Shown here: one piece after another, positions 43,249 through 52,462 of the stretch
Numbering within the stretch: position 1 is the first letter of the stretch
Layout: each line of letters starts with the position of its first letter
Origin: Prescottella defluvii
GTDB lineage: Bacteria; Actinomycetota; Actinomycetes; Mycobacteriales; Mycobacteriaceae
Direction of reading: 5' to 3'
Length of the DNA stretch: 64,000 bases
NCBI RefSeq assembly: GCF_000738775.1
Contig: NZ_JPOC01000033.1
Location: 62,001-126,000, forward strand
Made by a program: the position numbers and the translations under genes
Notes under the pieces: model-generated
The model's database searches: none
What the model was told of the DNA's origin: nothing
The model's input: only the letters and a program-made list of their open reading frames with translations

Positions 43249-45606
43249 CTACTCCTGCTTCAGCGCCAGGGCCCGCAGCCGCTCGACGGCCTCCGGCCCC
43301 ACGTTCGCGAGCCGAGCACCCGGTTCGTACCCGACGGCGATGAGCCGGCCGGTGAACGGGAAGGCGCCGTGGGTGAGGTGGTTGTCCCACGACACCGGGG
43401 AGCGCCGGTCGATCCCGACGTCGATCCCTTGGAAGAGCGCCTGCCCTGCCATCGAGGAGACCCGCGACAGTTCCCCGACCCGCCGCCCACCGACCTCGAG
43501 GCCCACCGTCAGCGTGGACGCATCGTGGGCAACGACGTCGAGCACGAACTCCTGACGGCCGGGCGTGAGATCCGGGTGCCGGATCTCGTCCACGGTTCCG
43601 TACGCGTTGTGGACGTAGCGCAGTCCGTCGTCGTCGAGGTACAGGCCGTACCCGCTGTACTGTCCGCCGTGCGCGACCAGCGTCCCGCGGTCACCGATCG
43701 CGAGATCGACGTCGACCGTGATGCGGTACGACCGCAACGCCACCAACTGGGCCGAGCGATAACGTTCGAGCGTCGGCGTACCGGGGAGTATGCGCACCGG
43801 CTGCGACATCGCCGACTCACGGGCCGGCCGGAGCGCGCGTTTGAGACCACTGCCCTCGTCGAGCGGGAACACCTGGTTCTCCCAGGCAGCCCGTTCCCAC
43901 CGTTTCGACAACTCGGCGACCCTGTCCGGATGCGCGTCGGCCAGATCCGTCGTCTCGGTCGGATCGGATCGGAGGTCGTACAGTTCGTATTCGTTGTCGT
44001 CGAACGGATCTCCCGTGACGTGGCGACTGACGATCTCCCACCCGTCCTCGTAGTAGCCGCGGTGCCCGAACATCTCGTAGTGCTGTCCGCCACGATCGTG
44101 CGGAGCGTCACCCGAGGCCATCGTCCCGGCAAAGCTGCTGCCGTCCAACGGTTTCAACGGGACACCCTGCCGATGCTCGACGTCCCGGATTCCGGCCAGC
44201 TCGAGCAGGGTCGGGTAGAGGTCCACGGCGTGGACGTACTGCCGACGGATCTGTCCACCGCACTCGGAGACCCGGCGGGGCCACGACAGGACCGTCGGGA
44301 CGGTGTGACCTCCGGCGTGCGTGTTCACCTTGTAGAGGCGGAACGGCGTGTTCGACGCCATCGCCCATCCCCGCGGGTAGTGCGGCATCGACCTGGCCGT
44401 CCCGACGAGGTCGATCGTCTCGAGATCACGCGCGAAGCCGTCGGCGCGGCCGCCCTTGTCGTGAAAGCGGCGCAGGGCATCGAAGTACTGCATCGTCCCG
44501 TCCTCCTCGCCCTCACGCGAAGCGCCGTTGTCCGACGTGAACAGGACGATGGTGTTGTCCCACTCGCCGAGGTCCTCGAACACCGCACGCACCCGGCCCA
44601 GGCTCTGGTCGACACTGTCGACCATCGCGGCGTAGACCTCCATGTAGCGGGCGAACACCGCCTGCCGGTCCGCGTCGAGACCGTCCCACGGCGGCACCGA
44701 ATCCCCGGCCTCGGCGTTGCGCGGCGACAGGGCGGTGCCGGGTCGGACGATGCCCAACTCCTGCTGGCGACGGAATCGGTTCTCTCGCAAATCGTCCCAG
44801 CCGCCGGAGTACGCTCCACGGTGCCGGTCGATGTCCTCCGGTTTGGCATGCAGCGGTGCGTGGACGGCGCCGTGCGCAAAGTAGAGGAAGACCGGCTTGG
44901 CGGGGTCGGCGGCCTTCACCGACTTCACCATCCGAACAGCCTCGTCGGTGATGTCGTCGGTGAAGTAGTAGCCGGGCGGGTAGCTGTCCGGCGAGACCTG
45001 TTCGTTGCCACGCAGGACGGCCGGCGGGTTGTGCAGATCCGTCATGCCGCCCAGGAAGCCGTAGAACCGTTCGAATCCGCGCTGCAGCGGCCACGAGTCC
45101 ATGGATGCCGCGTCGTGGTCGTCGTTGTCCTTGCACAGGTGCCACTTCCCGACCGCCATCGTGGCGTAGCCGGCACCCCGCAACGTCTCCGCGACCGTCG
45201 GCACGTCGTCCGCCAACTCCATTGCCAGCGATGGGAAACCCGGATCCGCATGGGCGACATACCCCACGCCGGCGGCGTGCGCGTTCCGCCCGGTCATGAG
45301 GGCGGCCCGCGTGGGCGAACACATGGGGGTGACATGGAAGTTGGTGTACCGCAGACCCTCGTCGGCCAGACGGTCGATGTTCGGTGTCGGGATCTCCGAA
45401 CCGAAGCACCCGACGTCGGAGTATCCGAGGTCGTCGCACAGGATCACGACGATGTTCGGCGCTCCCTGCGCAGACGGCCGCGGCGGCCAGTGGGACTCGG
45501 AATCGGCGATGGTCCTGCCGACTCGGCCACGGAAGTCGTTGTAGGCGCGACGCTCCGGCGGGAGATCGAGTGGCACACCGCGTTCGTCGAACTCTGTCTC
45601 AGTCAT
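43249..45606 (-). CDS. Type I arylsulfatase, copy 1
   Basis: 785-aa sulfatase removing sulfate esters. The formylglycine motif is MCSPTRAALMTGR with Cys96 as the residue to be modified. Metal ligands include Asp58/Asp59 (LCDDLGYSD), and later FTSDNGAS; KWHLCK is also conserved. The C-terminal 150 residues form a beta-rich tail. No signal peptide, so the substrate is probably imported. It is last in the operon sulfatase 2 - binding protein - sulfatase 1. The modifying enzyme is not in the window. Confidence 0.92.
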   Translation of the reverse strand: MTETEFDERGVPLDLPPERRAYNDFRGRVGRTIADSESHWPPRPSAQGAPNIVVILCDDLGYSDVGCFGSEIPTPNIDRLADEGLRYTNFHVTPMCSPTRAALMTGRNAHAAGVGYVAHADPGFPSLAMELADDVPTVAETLRGAGYATMAVGKWHLCKDNDDHDAASMDSWPLQRGFERFYGFLGGMTDLHNPPAVLRGNEQVSPDSYPPGYYFTDDITDEAVRMVKSVKAADPAKPVFLYFAHGAVHAPLHAKPEDIDRHRGAYSGGWDDLRENRFRRQQELGIVRPGTALSPRNAEAGDSVPPWDGLDADRQAVFARYMEVYAAMVDSVDQSLGRVRAVFEDLGEWDNTIVLFTSDNGASREGEEDGTMQYFDALRRFHDKGGRADGFARDLETIDLVGTARSMPHYPRGWAMASNTPFRLYKVNTHAGGHTVPTVLSWPRRVSECGGQIRRQYVHAVDLYPTLLELAGIRDVEHRQGVPLKPLDGSSFAGTMASGDAPHDRGGQHYEMFGHRGYYEDGWEIVSRHVTGDPFDDNEYELYDLRSDPTETTDLADAHPDRVAELSKRWERAAWENQVFPLDEGSGLKRALRPARESAMSQPVRILPGTPTLERYRSAQLVALRSYRITVDVDLAIGDRGTLVAHGGQYSGYGLYLDDDGLRYVHNAYGTVDEIRHPDLTPGRQEFVLDVVAHDASTLTVGLEVGGRRVGELSRVSSMAGQALFQGIDVGIDRRSPVSWDNHLTHGAFPFTGRLIAVGYEPGARLANVGPEAVERLRALALKQE

Positions 45607-45623
45607 GAACGAGAACCCTTTCG

Positions 45624-47189
45624 CTACTTCGCCATGCCAACGTGGCGGAGGTCGAAGATGCCGAGGTTCACCCAGGGCATGCCCTCGGTGCCGGTCACCC
45701 TCGACGTCGATACGGTCGCGTTGGTCTGGTTGCAGATCGGGACGAACATCGCCTCCTGCAGCGTCAGATCCCAGATCTGGCGGTACAGCGGCGCCCTCTC
45801 CTCCTGCGTCAGAAGCGGGTTCGCGGCCTTCGCAGCCAGTTCCTGGATCTGCACGTTGCCGTCGGCCAGGTCGTACGCGCCGGTCACGAAGTAGTTGACG
45901 GTCTCGGCCGGATCGCCCTTCGGGCTGAAACTGTTGGCGACCGACGCCTGGAAGTCACCCGCCATGTAGCGCGGTTCGGCCTGCGCGATCGGCACCGGAT
46001 TGAGTTCGGCGTCGATCCCGGCCGCCGACAGCGCCGATTGGATGACGTTGGCCGGCTTCTCCGTGTTGGTCCCCGCCGAGAACGTCAACTCGACCTCGAT
46101 GCCGCCGGATTGCTGCACAAGGCTTTTCGCGGCGTCCAGGTCGAACTGGTACGGGTACGTGTATCCCTCGTCCGAGGACCAGTCGCCGGCCGGATGCAAC
46201 TGCCGGGTGGGCTTGCAGGTGCCGGAGAAGAGCGCGCTGATCGCCGCCGGATCGATCGCGTGTGCCACGGCCTGCCTGGCTACGGGATCGGCCAGATCAC
46301 CCCGGGAACGCATGTAGAGACCCAGGACGTTGCGGAACTGGACCTCCGTCACGGCGAGGGCTCCGGTGGTGGAGAGCGACTGCGCCTCGACGACCTCGTT
46401 GGCCGAACTCACCCAGGCCAGGTCGAGCGCACCGGTCTTCAGCCCGTTCAGCCGGGTGCTCGCATCCGAGATCGACTTGAACTCGATGCCGGCGAGCTTG
46501 CCGGCCTCGGGATCCCAGTTCGTGCCCTCCGCCCGGGCGAGAGTGACCGATTCCTCGGGCACGTAGGCGGTCACGACGTAGGCACCCGATCCGGCCTGGC
46601 CGGGGTTGCTCCGCAGATCCGCACCCGAGGCGATCGCGCGGGGGCTCACCATCATTCCGACGTTGGAGCTGAACACGCTCGGCAGTTCCACGCCCGTACC
46701 GGGCGCGAGGTGCAGGCGCACCGTGTGCTCGTCGACGGCGTCGACGGTCGTGACGCCTTTCAGCGCCGCGACGACGGTGCTTCCTTCCATCGTCTTCCCG
46801 CGCTGAATGTTCGCGGCGACCGCGGCAGCGTCGAACGCGGCACCGTCGTGGAAGGTGACGCCCTGTCGCAACTTCAGTTCCAGATACGAGCCGTCGGGTG
46901 CGAACTCCCACGATTCGGCCAGTCCCGGCTCCAGCTTGCCGTCGCCATCGACGACGACGAGGCGATCGAAGATCGGGGTGAGATACGCCCACCCACCGAC
47001 GTTCGGCTGGAGGTACGGGTCGAGGTTGCGGGTGGGGGCCGCCGACGCGACGCGCAGGACCGCGTCCGGGTCCGTCGGCCCGGACGCGCCCTGGGCGGCC
47101 GGTGTGGTCCCGCCGCCGCATGCGGCGGTGAGGAGCAGGCCCGCGGCGGCCGCCGCCGCCAGGGCCGTTCTGCCGATCCTTCTGGTCAT
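45624..47189 (-). CDS. Solute-binding lipoprotein of peptide/opine ABC type (SBP_bac_5), orphan
   Basis: 521-aa exported binding protein. Signal peptide with lipobox LLTAACGG, lipidated Cys24. The fold signatures are ESWEFAPDGSYLELKLRQGVTFHDG and the region ADPVARQAVAHAIDP. ATG 47189 has AGGAG eight bases upstream. It sits between two sulfatase genes with 17- and 40-base gaps, but no permease or ATPase gene is in the window. It probably captures the sulfated substrate and hands it to a distant or shared permease. Confidence 0.9.
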   Translation of the reverse strand: MTRRIGRTALAAAAAAGLLLTAACGGGTTPAAQGASGPTDPDAVLRVASAAPTRNLDPYLQPNVGGWAYLTPIFDRLVVVDGDGKLEPGLAESWEFAPDGSYLELKLRQGVTFHDGAAFDAAAVAANIQRGKTMEGSTVVAALKGVTTVDAVDEHTVRLHLAPGTGVELPSVFSSNVGMMVSPRAIASGADLRSNPGQAGSGAYVVTAYVPEESVTLARAEGTNWDPEAGKLAGIEFKSISDASTRLNGLKTGALDLAWVSSANEVVEAQSLSTTGALAVTEVQFRNVLGLYMRSRGDLADPVARQAVAHAIDPAAISALFSGTCKPTRQLHPAGDWSSDEGYTYPYQFDLDAAKSLVQQSGGIEVELTFSAGTNTEKPANVIQSALSAAGIDAELNPVPIAQAEPRYMAGDFQASVANSFSPKGDPAETVNYFVTGAYDLADGNVQIQELAAKAANPLLTQEERAPLYRQIWDLTLQEAMFVPICNQTNATVSTSRVTGTEGMPWVNLGIFDLRHVGMAK

Positions 47190-47229
47190 CTGTCGCACTC
47201 CTGATCGAGAGGTGAAGGGTGAGGCGTCG

Positions 47230-49566
47230 TCAGTGCGACGCGAGGAAGGACTGCTTCTTCTGCGCGAACGCCGGGATCACGCGATCGTCCCCGAATGCGA
47301 AGTGCACCCGGTGGATCCGGCCCGGGAACGTGCTGACGGAGCCGGCGGCGTACTCCGGGCTGACCGAGGTCCCGCGTTCGGCCCCGACGGTGAGCATCTC
47401 GTCGATCGAGAAGTTGAACTTCAACGTCCGCGCGAGCGCGCCGGCCCCCACGGGCACGCCGTCGACGAGCATCCGGATCTGCGCACCGGCACCCAACTCG
47501 CCTCCCGCATAGCGTGACTCGATGACGAGTGTGTGCCGTCCGGGGGTGAGCGCCTCCGTTCCCCGCACGTAGGTCCGTTCCACGTCGGCGTAGTTGTAGC
47601 AGTAGGTGAGCACACCCTGCTTCACGTACACGGACCAGCCACCGAACTGACCGCCCTGAGCGATCAGGACGCCGTCCGCGGCCTCGGGGACGTCCACGTC
47701 CAGCGTCAGGGTGAACGACACGTTCTTCACGTCGGGGGCGACGTCCTCGGGCAGCGGGCCGATGTCCGGCGGCAGGTCGATCTCGGTCCGGCCTTCCAGC
47801 GGGGTGCGCCGACCCGCGATCGCGGCGACGAAACGCTCGTTCAGCCGATCGTCGAGGGGGAACACCTGATGTCTGCGGGCCTCCCGCTCGAAGATCTCCT
47901 GCAGTTCGGCGAGCTTCTCCGGGTACTCGGCCGCCAGGTCGCGCGTCTGCGTCCAGTCGCCGGTGGTGTCGTACAACTCCCACACGTCGTCCTCGAACGC
48001 CGGCAGCGTCACGCCGCGCCTCCACGGGACCTTGTGCACCGTGACCGCCGTCCAACCATCATGGTAGACACCGCGATTGCCGAACATCTCGAAGTACTGC
48101 GTCGTGTGCCGGTCGGGGGCGTCGGGGGCACCGAACGAGTACAGCATCGACACTCCCTCGATGGGATCCTGCGCCACACCGTCGACCGAATCGGGTGCCG
48201 GGATACCGGCCGCCTCGAGAATGGTCGGCACGACGTCGATGCAGTGATGCCACTGGTGGCGCACCTCGCCGGACGCCGCGACCGCGGCCGGCCAGTGCAC
48301 GATCATCCCGTTCCGGGTGCCACCGTAATGGGACGCCACCTGCTTCGCCCACCGGTAGGGCGTGTTGGTGGCCAGGGCCCAGCCGGCCGGGTAGTGGGCG
48401 TAGCTGTCGGGTCCACCGATGTCGTCGAGACGGGCGTGGATTCGATCGACGTCGTCGGTCAGGTGGTTGATGTGCAGCACCTGGTTCAGCGTCCCGTACA
48501 ACCCGCCCTCGGCGGACGCACCATTGTCCCCCAGCACGTAGAAGATCAGGGTGTTGTCCAGTTGGCCCAGCTCCTCCACAGCATCGATGAACCGGCCTGT
48601 CTGAGCGTCACAGTGTTCCGCCATTCCGGCGTAGGTCTCCATCAGACGCTCGGCGACGACCTTCTGAACCGGGGTGAGGTCCTCCCACAGTGGGACGCCC
48701 TCCCCCCAGTCGGCGAGTTCGGCGTCGTCGGGGACCAGTCCCAGCTCCTTCTGCCGAGCGAGGATCGTGTGCCGTTCGGCGTTCCATCCCTCCGAGAACC
48801 GGCCCGCGTACCTCTCCCGCCAGCCTGGTGGGACCTGCAGCGGGTCGTGGCACGCGCCGTAGCTGAGGAGACAGAACCAGGGCTTGTCCTCGTCGACCAT
48901 GTCCAGGGTGCGGACCCACCGGATGGCTTGATCCGCGAGATCCTCCGAAAGGTGGTATCCCTCTTCCGGTGTCCGGGGCGGCTCGATCCGAGTGGTGCCG
49001 TCGATCAGGTTCGGGTAGTACTGGTTGGTCTCGGCGCCGATGAAGCCGTAGAAGCGGTCGAAACCCTCCCTGGTCGGCCACCGGTCGAACGGACCCGACT
49101 CGGCCAGCTCGATGGGCGGTGTCTGATGCATTTTCCCGAATGCGCCTGTGGCATAACCGTTGTACTGAAGAATCTGCGCGATCGTCGCCATCGACCGCGG
49201 CCGGAGGGAGTTGTAGCCCGGTGCATTGGTGGCCAGGTCCGGCAGAGCACCCATACCGACGCTGTGATGATTGCGGCCGGTGAGCAGCGCTGCCCGGGTC
49301 GGACCGCACAGTGCGGTGGTGTGGAACCGCGAGTACTTCAGCCCACCGTCCGCGAGCCTCTCCGCCGTCGGCATCCGGCACGGACCGCCGTACGCGGACG
49401 AGGCGCCGAAGCCGACGTCGTCGAGGAGCACGACGAGGACATTGGGCGCCTGCCCCGGCGGACTCGGCTGCGCCGCACGCGGAAACGGGCGCTGCTGCTC
49501 GCGGTAGTCCCGCGCCGACTCCGGATACTCGGTGGCAGGAGCGGCCGGCAACGTACGTCTGGTCAT
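47230..49566 (-). CDS. Type I arylsulfatase, copy 2
   Basis: 778-aa paralogue of the first sulfatase. Formylglycine motif LCGPTRAALLTGR with Cys87; metal-binding LLDDVGFG (Asp49/Asp50) and VLGDNGAS. The same long beta-rich C-terminal extension is present (DVDVPEAADGVLIAQGGQFGG region). ATG 49566 with GAGGAGAG upstream; the longer open frame is spurious. First gene of the operon, divergent from the KshA-like gene across a gap holding an IclR-type box. Low overall identity to copy 1 suggests a different sulfate position. Confidence 0.92.
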   Translation of the reverse strand: MTRRTLPAAPATEYPESARDYREQQRPFPRAAQPSPPGQAPNVLVVLLDDVGFGASSAYGGPCRMPTAERLADGGLKYSRFHTTALCGPTRAALLTGRNHHSVGMGALPDLATNAPGYNSLRPRSMATIAQILQYNGYATGAFGKMHQTPPIELAESGPFDRWPTREGFDRFYGFIGAETNQYYPNLIDGTTRIEPPRTPEEGYHLSEDLADQAIRWVRTLDMVDEDKPWFCLLSYGACHDPLQVPPGWRERYAGRFSEGWNAERHTILARQKELGLVPDDAELADWGEGVPLWEDLTPVQKVVAERLMETYAGMAEHCDAQTGRFIDAVEELGQLDNTLIFYVLGDNGASAEGGLYGTLNQVLHINHLTDDVDRIHARLDDIGGPDSYAHYPAGWALATNTPYRWAKQVASHYGGTRNGMIVHWPAAVAASGEVRHQWHHCIDVVPTILEAAGIPAPDSVDGVAQDPIEGVSMLYSFGAPDAPDRHTTQYFEMFGNRGVYHDGWTAVTVHKVPWRRGVTLPAFEDDVWELYDTTGDWTQTRDLAAEYPEKLAELQEIFEREARRHQVFPLDDRLNERFVAAIAGRRTPLEGRTEIDLPPDIGPLPEDVAPDVKNVSFTLTLDVDVPEAADGVLIAQGGQFGGWSVYVKQGVLTYCYNYADVERTYVRGTEALTPGRHTLVIESRYAGGELGAGAQIRMLVDGVPVGAGALARTLKFNFSIDEMLTVGAERGTSVSPEYAAGSVSTFPGRIHRVHFAFGDDRVIPAFAQKKQSFLASH

Positions 49567-49662
49567 GCTCTCTCCTCGCGACACGGACACACTCGCTTTC
49601 GAGACGTGGATCGGGTGGTTCCGAGACCGTGACACCGCGCCGACGACGAGAGAAGACCGGCT

Positions 49663-49677
49663 TCCCACCCAGCGGGA
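49663..49677. promoter_or_regulatory. 15-bp palindrome (candidate IclR operator), site A
   Basis: TCCCACCCAGCGGGA, a 7-1-7 palindrome in the 242-base divergent region 49567-49808 between sulfatase 2 and the KshA-like gene. A further left-half copy TCCCGCTGGC is at 49722-49731. Same design as sites at 53439, 58204 and 58226. Confidence 0.6.
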
Positions 49678-49808
49678 GGGGCGCTGCGCGTGGCCCTGCG
49701 CCGCACCCCGTCCGGGAGCTGTCCCGCTGGCCGCCACAGTGCGCGTGCACGGCCGCCGCTCGCGTCCGATCCTCACCGAAGCACAGCCGAGCATGAGGAG
49801 AGGCGCTG

Positions 49809-50942
49809 ATGACTGACAATTCGTCACCCGAGTACCGAGTAATCGAAGGCGGCAGTAATCCGACCCGATTCGCCCGTGGATGGCACTGCCTCGGGTTGTC
49901 ACGGGACTTCCGTGACGGAAAGCCGCACCAGGTGAGCGTTTTCGGCACGCAACTGGTCGTCTTCGCAGCGGAGGACGGGGAGTTCGGTGTCCTCGACGCC
50001 TACTGCCGGCACATGGGCGGCAACCTCGCCCTGGGAACGATCAAGGGCGACACCGTTGCATGCCCGTTCCACGACTGGCGATGGGGACGGAACGGTCGCT
50101 GCACCGACATCCCCTACGCGCGCCGCGTTCCCCCGGTGGCACGGACCCGCGCCTGGCACACGCTCGAGCGCAACGGCCAATTGTTCGTGTGGCACGATCC
50201 CGAAGGCCGGGAACCGGACGCGGACATCCCGACCATCCCCGAGACGGACTCCCCCGAGTGGACCGACTGGACCTGGGAGTCGATCCTGATCGAGGGAGCG
50301 CACTGCCGGGAACTGATCGACAACAACGTCGACATGGCGCACTTCTTCTACGTCCACAATTCCTATCCGACGTACTTCAAGAACGTGTTCGAGGGTGACG
50401 CGGCAACGCAGATCATGGAGAACCGTCCCCGACCGGATCGCAACGCGGGAGTCCACTTCGGACAGTCCGATTCCAAGGTGCACTCGGAGGCAACGTATTT
50501 CGGCCCCTCGTACATGATCGACAGGCTGACCAGCTCGTCCTCGATGCGCACCGTCGAGACGATTCTGATCAACTGCCACTACCCCGTCACACCGGACTCC
50601 TTCGTTCTTCAGTACGGAGTCATGGTCAAACGGCCCGACGGGATGTCGGCGGAACAGGCCGATGCGATGGCCGCGCAGTTCGTGTCGGGCGTCGAGAGTG
50701 GCTTCCTCGAAGACGTCAAGATCTGGAAGAACAAGACCCGGATCGACAATCCACTCCTCACGGAGGAGGACGGACCGGTCTATCAACTCCGACGCTGGTA
50801 CAGCCAGTTCTACGTCGACCGCGCCGACGTCACCGCCGACATGACCAGCCGGTTCGAGAACGAGGTCGACACCACCCGCGCCCGCGCCAACTGGGAGCGG
50901 GAAGTCACCGGAGCCGCCGCAGAATGGAAGGTGGCTCCATGA
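49809..50942 (+). CDS. KshA-like Rieske non-haem iron oxygenase
   Basis: 377-aa oxygenase component related to 3-ketosteroid 9-alpha-hydroxylase. Rieske ligands Cys66/His68 (YCRHMGGN) and Cys85/His88 (CPFHDWRW). The mononuclear iron site is in DNNVDMAHFFYVH (Asp175, His178, His183), and LEDVKIWKNK holds the likely third ligand, as in KshA. ATG 49809 follows GAGGAGAGG. It needs a reductase (KshB) that is not in the window. Steroid specificity is inferred from family similarity and from the HsaA- and KstD-like neighbours. Confidence 0.9.
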   Translation: MTDNSSPEYRVIEGGSNPTRFARGWHCLGLSRDFRDGKPHQVSVFGTQLVVFAAEDGEFGVLDAYCRHMGGNLALGTIKGDTVACPFHDWRWGRNGRCTDIPYARRVPPVARTRAWHTLERNGQLFVWHDPEGREPDADIPTIPETDSPEWTDWTWESILIEGAHCRELIDNNVDMAHFFYVHNSYPTYFKNVFEGDAATQIMENRPRPDRNAGVHFGQSDSKVHSEATYFGPSYMIDRLTSSSSMRTVETILINCHYPVTPDSFVLQYGVMVKRPDGMSAEQADAMAAQFVSGVESGFLEDVKIWKNKTRIDNPLLTEEDGPVYQLRRWYSQFYVDRADVTADMTSRFENEVDTTRARANWEREVTGAAAEWKVAP

Positions 50943-52405
50943 AACGGGGAGTCGCACTGAATGAAACGAACGAGCGTGCCGCCGAGCGCTCGCCGTGGTT
51001 CTACATCAGGATCATCGGTTCGCTGATTCTGTTGTCCGAGGTGTTCGCCTACGAGTTCAACATGGTCAGCCCCGGACTCCCGGAGATCGCCCAGGAATTT
51101 TCCACCAAGGATCCGGGGCTGACGATGACCGTCGTCTTTCTCGCGTCAGCCGTCATCGTGCCGCTCCTCGCGAAGCTCGGCGACCTGTACGGCAAGAAGC
51201 GGATCATCCTGATCGGTTCGACCGTCTTCGCCGTCGGCACGGTCATGAGCGCCATGGCCACGAGCTATCCGCTCTTCCTCGCAGGACGAGTGCTGATGGC
51301 GTTCGGCCTGGTCGGCCCCGTCGTCACCTACGGACTCGTCCGTGACCTCTTCCCGCCACGGCTGGTCCCGATCGCGATCGGCGGCCTGGGTGTCGGCTTC
51401 GGCGCCTCGGCGGTCAGTGGTCCGATGATCGGCGGCTGGCTGATCGACAACCACGGTTTCCGCAGCGTGTTCTGGTTCCTGCTCGCCTACGTGATCGTCA
51501 TGGGTGCACTCGTCGCGTTCGTCGTGCCGGAGAGCCCGAACCGGACTCGTCAGGCGCTCGACATTCGGGGAGCCGCCCTGCTCGGTGCCGGCGCCGGCGC
51601 GCTCGTACTCGCCAGCTCGGTCGCGAGTGTCCGGATTCCCGCCGTCATCGCCGGCATCGCGCTGCTCGCCCTGTTCGTGTGGGCACAGAAACGCACCGCG
51701 GAGCCGCTGATCTCGGTGTCTCTGCTGGCGAGCCCGAAGCTGTCGGCGAGCCTGCTCGTCTCCGCATTGATCAGCTTCATCCTCGGCGCCAACGCCGTGC
51801 TGATGCCGCAGATGCTCCGCACCCCGACCGTTCCCGGAGTGGTGGACGGAATGGGGCTCACTGCTTGGGAGTTCGCGCTCTACATGGGTCTGCCGATGGG
51901 CGTGACGGCGGCAGTGTGCGGCTTCCTCGCCGGGTGGTTCGCACGACGGTTCGGTCCTCGTCTGGGAATGCTGATCTCGGCGTTCGGCTGGACGGGCGGC
52001 ATGGCGATCGTGGCGATGGACTGGGTGGAGTCGGAGATCCACGCCGTCGTGATCGGCATGCTGCTCGGTGTCGGTCAGGGCTTCTACATCGCCTCGTCGG
52101 CGAACATGATCATCGAGGCGGTACCGGCGAGCCAGCAGGGCATCAGCGCCTCCATGAAGTACACGCTCGACATGATCTTCAGTGCGCTCGCGGCGGCAGT
52201 CAGCGGTGCCATTCTTGCCGCGCACGTCGCCACGGTGATCGAGGCGAAGAACGTCACGATCTTCGGCATGGACGGCTACCAGTCTGCGTACATGGTCCTG
52301 GCGGTCACCGGCGTCGTCACCATCGTCGCCACCCTCCTGATGCGGCACGGCCGCACCCCGGCCACCGGTGGAGTCGCTGCCGACGCGGTCGCGGCCACCC
52401 ACTAG
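50939..52405 (+). CDS. MFS transporter coupled to the KshA-like gene
   Basis: 488-aa carrier of about 14 helices, related to the EmrB/QacA superfamily (LGDLYGKKRIILIG, GPMIGGWLIDNHGFRSVFWF). ATG 50939 shares ATGA with the KshA-like stop and has GAAGGTGG upstream. In this cluster it may import the substrate or export an intermediate; direction is not deducible. A 21-bp hairpin follows. Confidence 0.9.
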   Translation: MKRGVALNETNERAAERSPWFYIRIIGSLILLSEVFAYEFNMVSPGLPEIAQEFSTKDPGLTMTVVFLASAVIVPLLAKLGDLYGKKRIILIGSTVFAVGTVMSAMATSYPLFLAGRVLMAFGLVGPVVTYGLVRDLFPPRLVPIAIGGLGVGFGASAVSGPMIGGWLIDNHGFRSVFWFLLAYVIVMGALVAFVVPESPNRTRQALDIRGAALLGAGAGALVLASSVASVRIPAVIAGIALLALFVWAQKRTAEPLISVSLLASPKLSASLLVSALISFILGANAVLMPQMLRTPTVPGVVDGMGLTAWEFALYMGLPMGVTAAVCGFLAGWFARRFGPRLGMLISAFGWTGGMAIVAMDWVESEIHAVVIGMLLGVGQGFYIASSANMIIEAVPASQQGISASMKYTLDMIFSALAAAVSGAILAAHVATVIEAKNVTIFGMDGYQSAYMVLAVTGVVTIVATLLMRHGRTPATGGVAADAVAATH

Positions 52406-52418
52406 ACCGACCACACCC

Positions 52419-52461
52419 GACTCGGTGGTGCGGCCCGCAGTGCGGGCCGCACCACCGAGTC
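52419..52461. terminator. 21-bp hairpin between convergent MFS and IclR genes
   Basis: Arms 52419-52439 and 52441-52461 are exact reverse complements around one base (functional loop of a few bases). It starts 13 bases after the MFS stop and two bases below the iclR stop, so it can serve both strands. Confidence 0.85.
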
Positions 52462-52462
52462 G

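Noticed and set aside
42490-45894. 1134-codon open frame on the plus strand
   Set aside because: It lies antisense to the well-supported aldo/keto reductase and sulfatase genes, is Arg/His/Asp/Val-rich as expected of the complementary frame in high-GC DNA, and has no recognisable motif.
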